From NCBI RefSeq assembly GCF_003590095.1, contig NC_039481.1, positions 1,736,001-1,800,000 of the forward strand: 64,000 nucleotides of DNA. The letters run 5' to 3'. Positions 63,823-64,000 of the stretch are shown here, one piece after another (position 1 is the first letter of the stretch; the number at the start of each line of letters is the position of its first letter). The notes below the pieces were generated by a model. The model searched no databases and was not told the DNA's origin. It saw only the letters and a list, made by a program, of their open reading frames with translations. The position numbers and the translations under genes are program-made. This DNA comes from Trichoplusia ni (lineage: Eukaryota; Arthropoda; Insecta; Lepidoptera; Noctuidae).

Positions 63823-64000
63823 TCTGGTATACCATGATAGGTGTTGACTTTCTCTTATTTAAAAATCCTAAGGAACTTAGACACGTATAATATATACTCC
63901 TGAAAGAAGATACAGGTGAGTCTATCGTCTCGCAGTTCTGTCTGTAAAATTACGTGATGACTCAAAACAATATTCATGATTTTTTCTAGATGTAAATAAG

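Overview
The window is animal nuclear DNA, AT-rich, with intron-containing genes, GT/AG splice sites and poly(A) signals. Proteins and dispersed repeats point to an insect, most likely a moth or butterfly (Lepidoptera). The protein families match insect CPSF100, ERR, baiser/TMED10, ZnT7 and Rox8. The repeats include a 'CACTGCTGGACATAGGC' element and a retroelement that starts 'ACTAGCTTTTCGCCC' and ends 'TTATAATATTAGTAGGGA', both of which I know from lepidopteran genomes. The order-level call is inference.

Layout. (1) 321-3687, + strand: the last seven exons of CPSF2 (CPSF100, pre-mRNA 3'-end processing), cut off by the left edge. (2) 3688-9268: intergenic, holding a complete Tc1-type transposon with an intact DD34E transposase (6373-7930). 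(3) 9269-26958, - strand: the nuclear receptor ERR in eight coding exons, converging on CPSF2, with an 11-kb first intron. A second possible first exon lies at 33012-33038. (4) 27-39 kb: mostly unassigned. A GC-rich promoter block at 33.05-33.4 kb precedes a possible two-exon, 71-codon membrane-protein gene (33382-33952), and a coding-looking exon lies at 35292-35452. (5) 39084-43005, + strand: TMED10/p24-delta, five exons. (6) 45167-51203, - strand: zinc transporter ZnT7 (SLC30A7), three exons; its 4.9-kb second intron carries an opposite-strand TATA promoter with a short signal-peptide-like first exon. (7) 52953-60158, + strand: the TIA1/TIAR homologue Rox8, four exons and perhaps a 6-base microexon. 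(8) 60.2-64 kb: Rox8 3'UTR, a probable terminal exon of a further - strand gene (62564-62650) and a MITE.

The genes form no operon-like unit. They are unrelated housekeeping or regulatory genes: RNA processing (CPSF2), RNA binding and stress granules (Rox8), secretory traffic and Golgi zinc (TMED10, ZnT7), and energy-metabolism transcription (ERR). All exon coordinates were read by hand from reading frames and splice consensus; every junction given for the five recognised genes keeps the frame. The most interesting items are structural: alternative ERR starts, small spliced ORFs, a Rox8 microexon, and a foldback element that could form a structured RNA.
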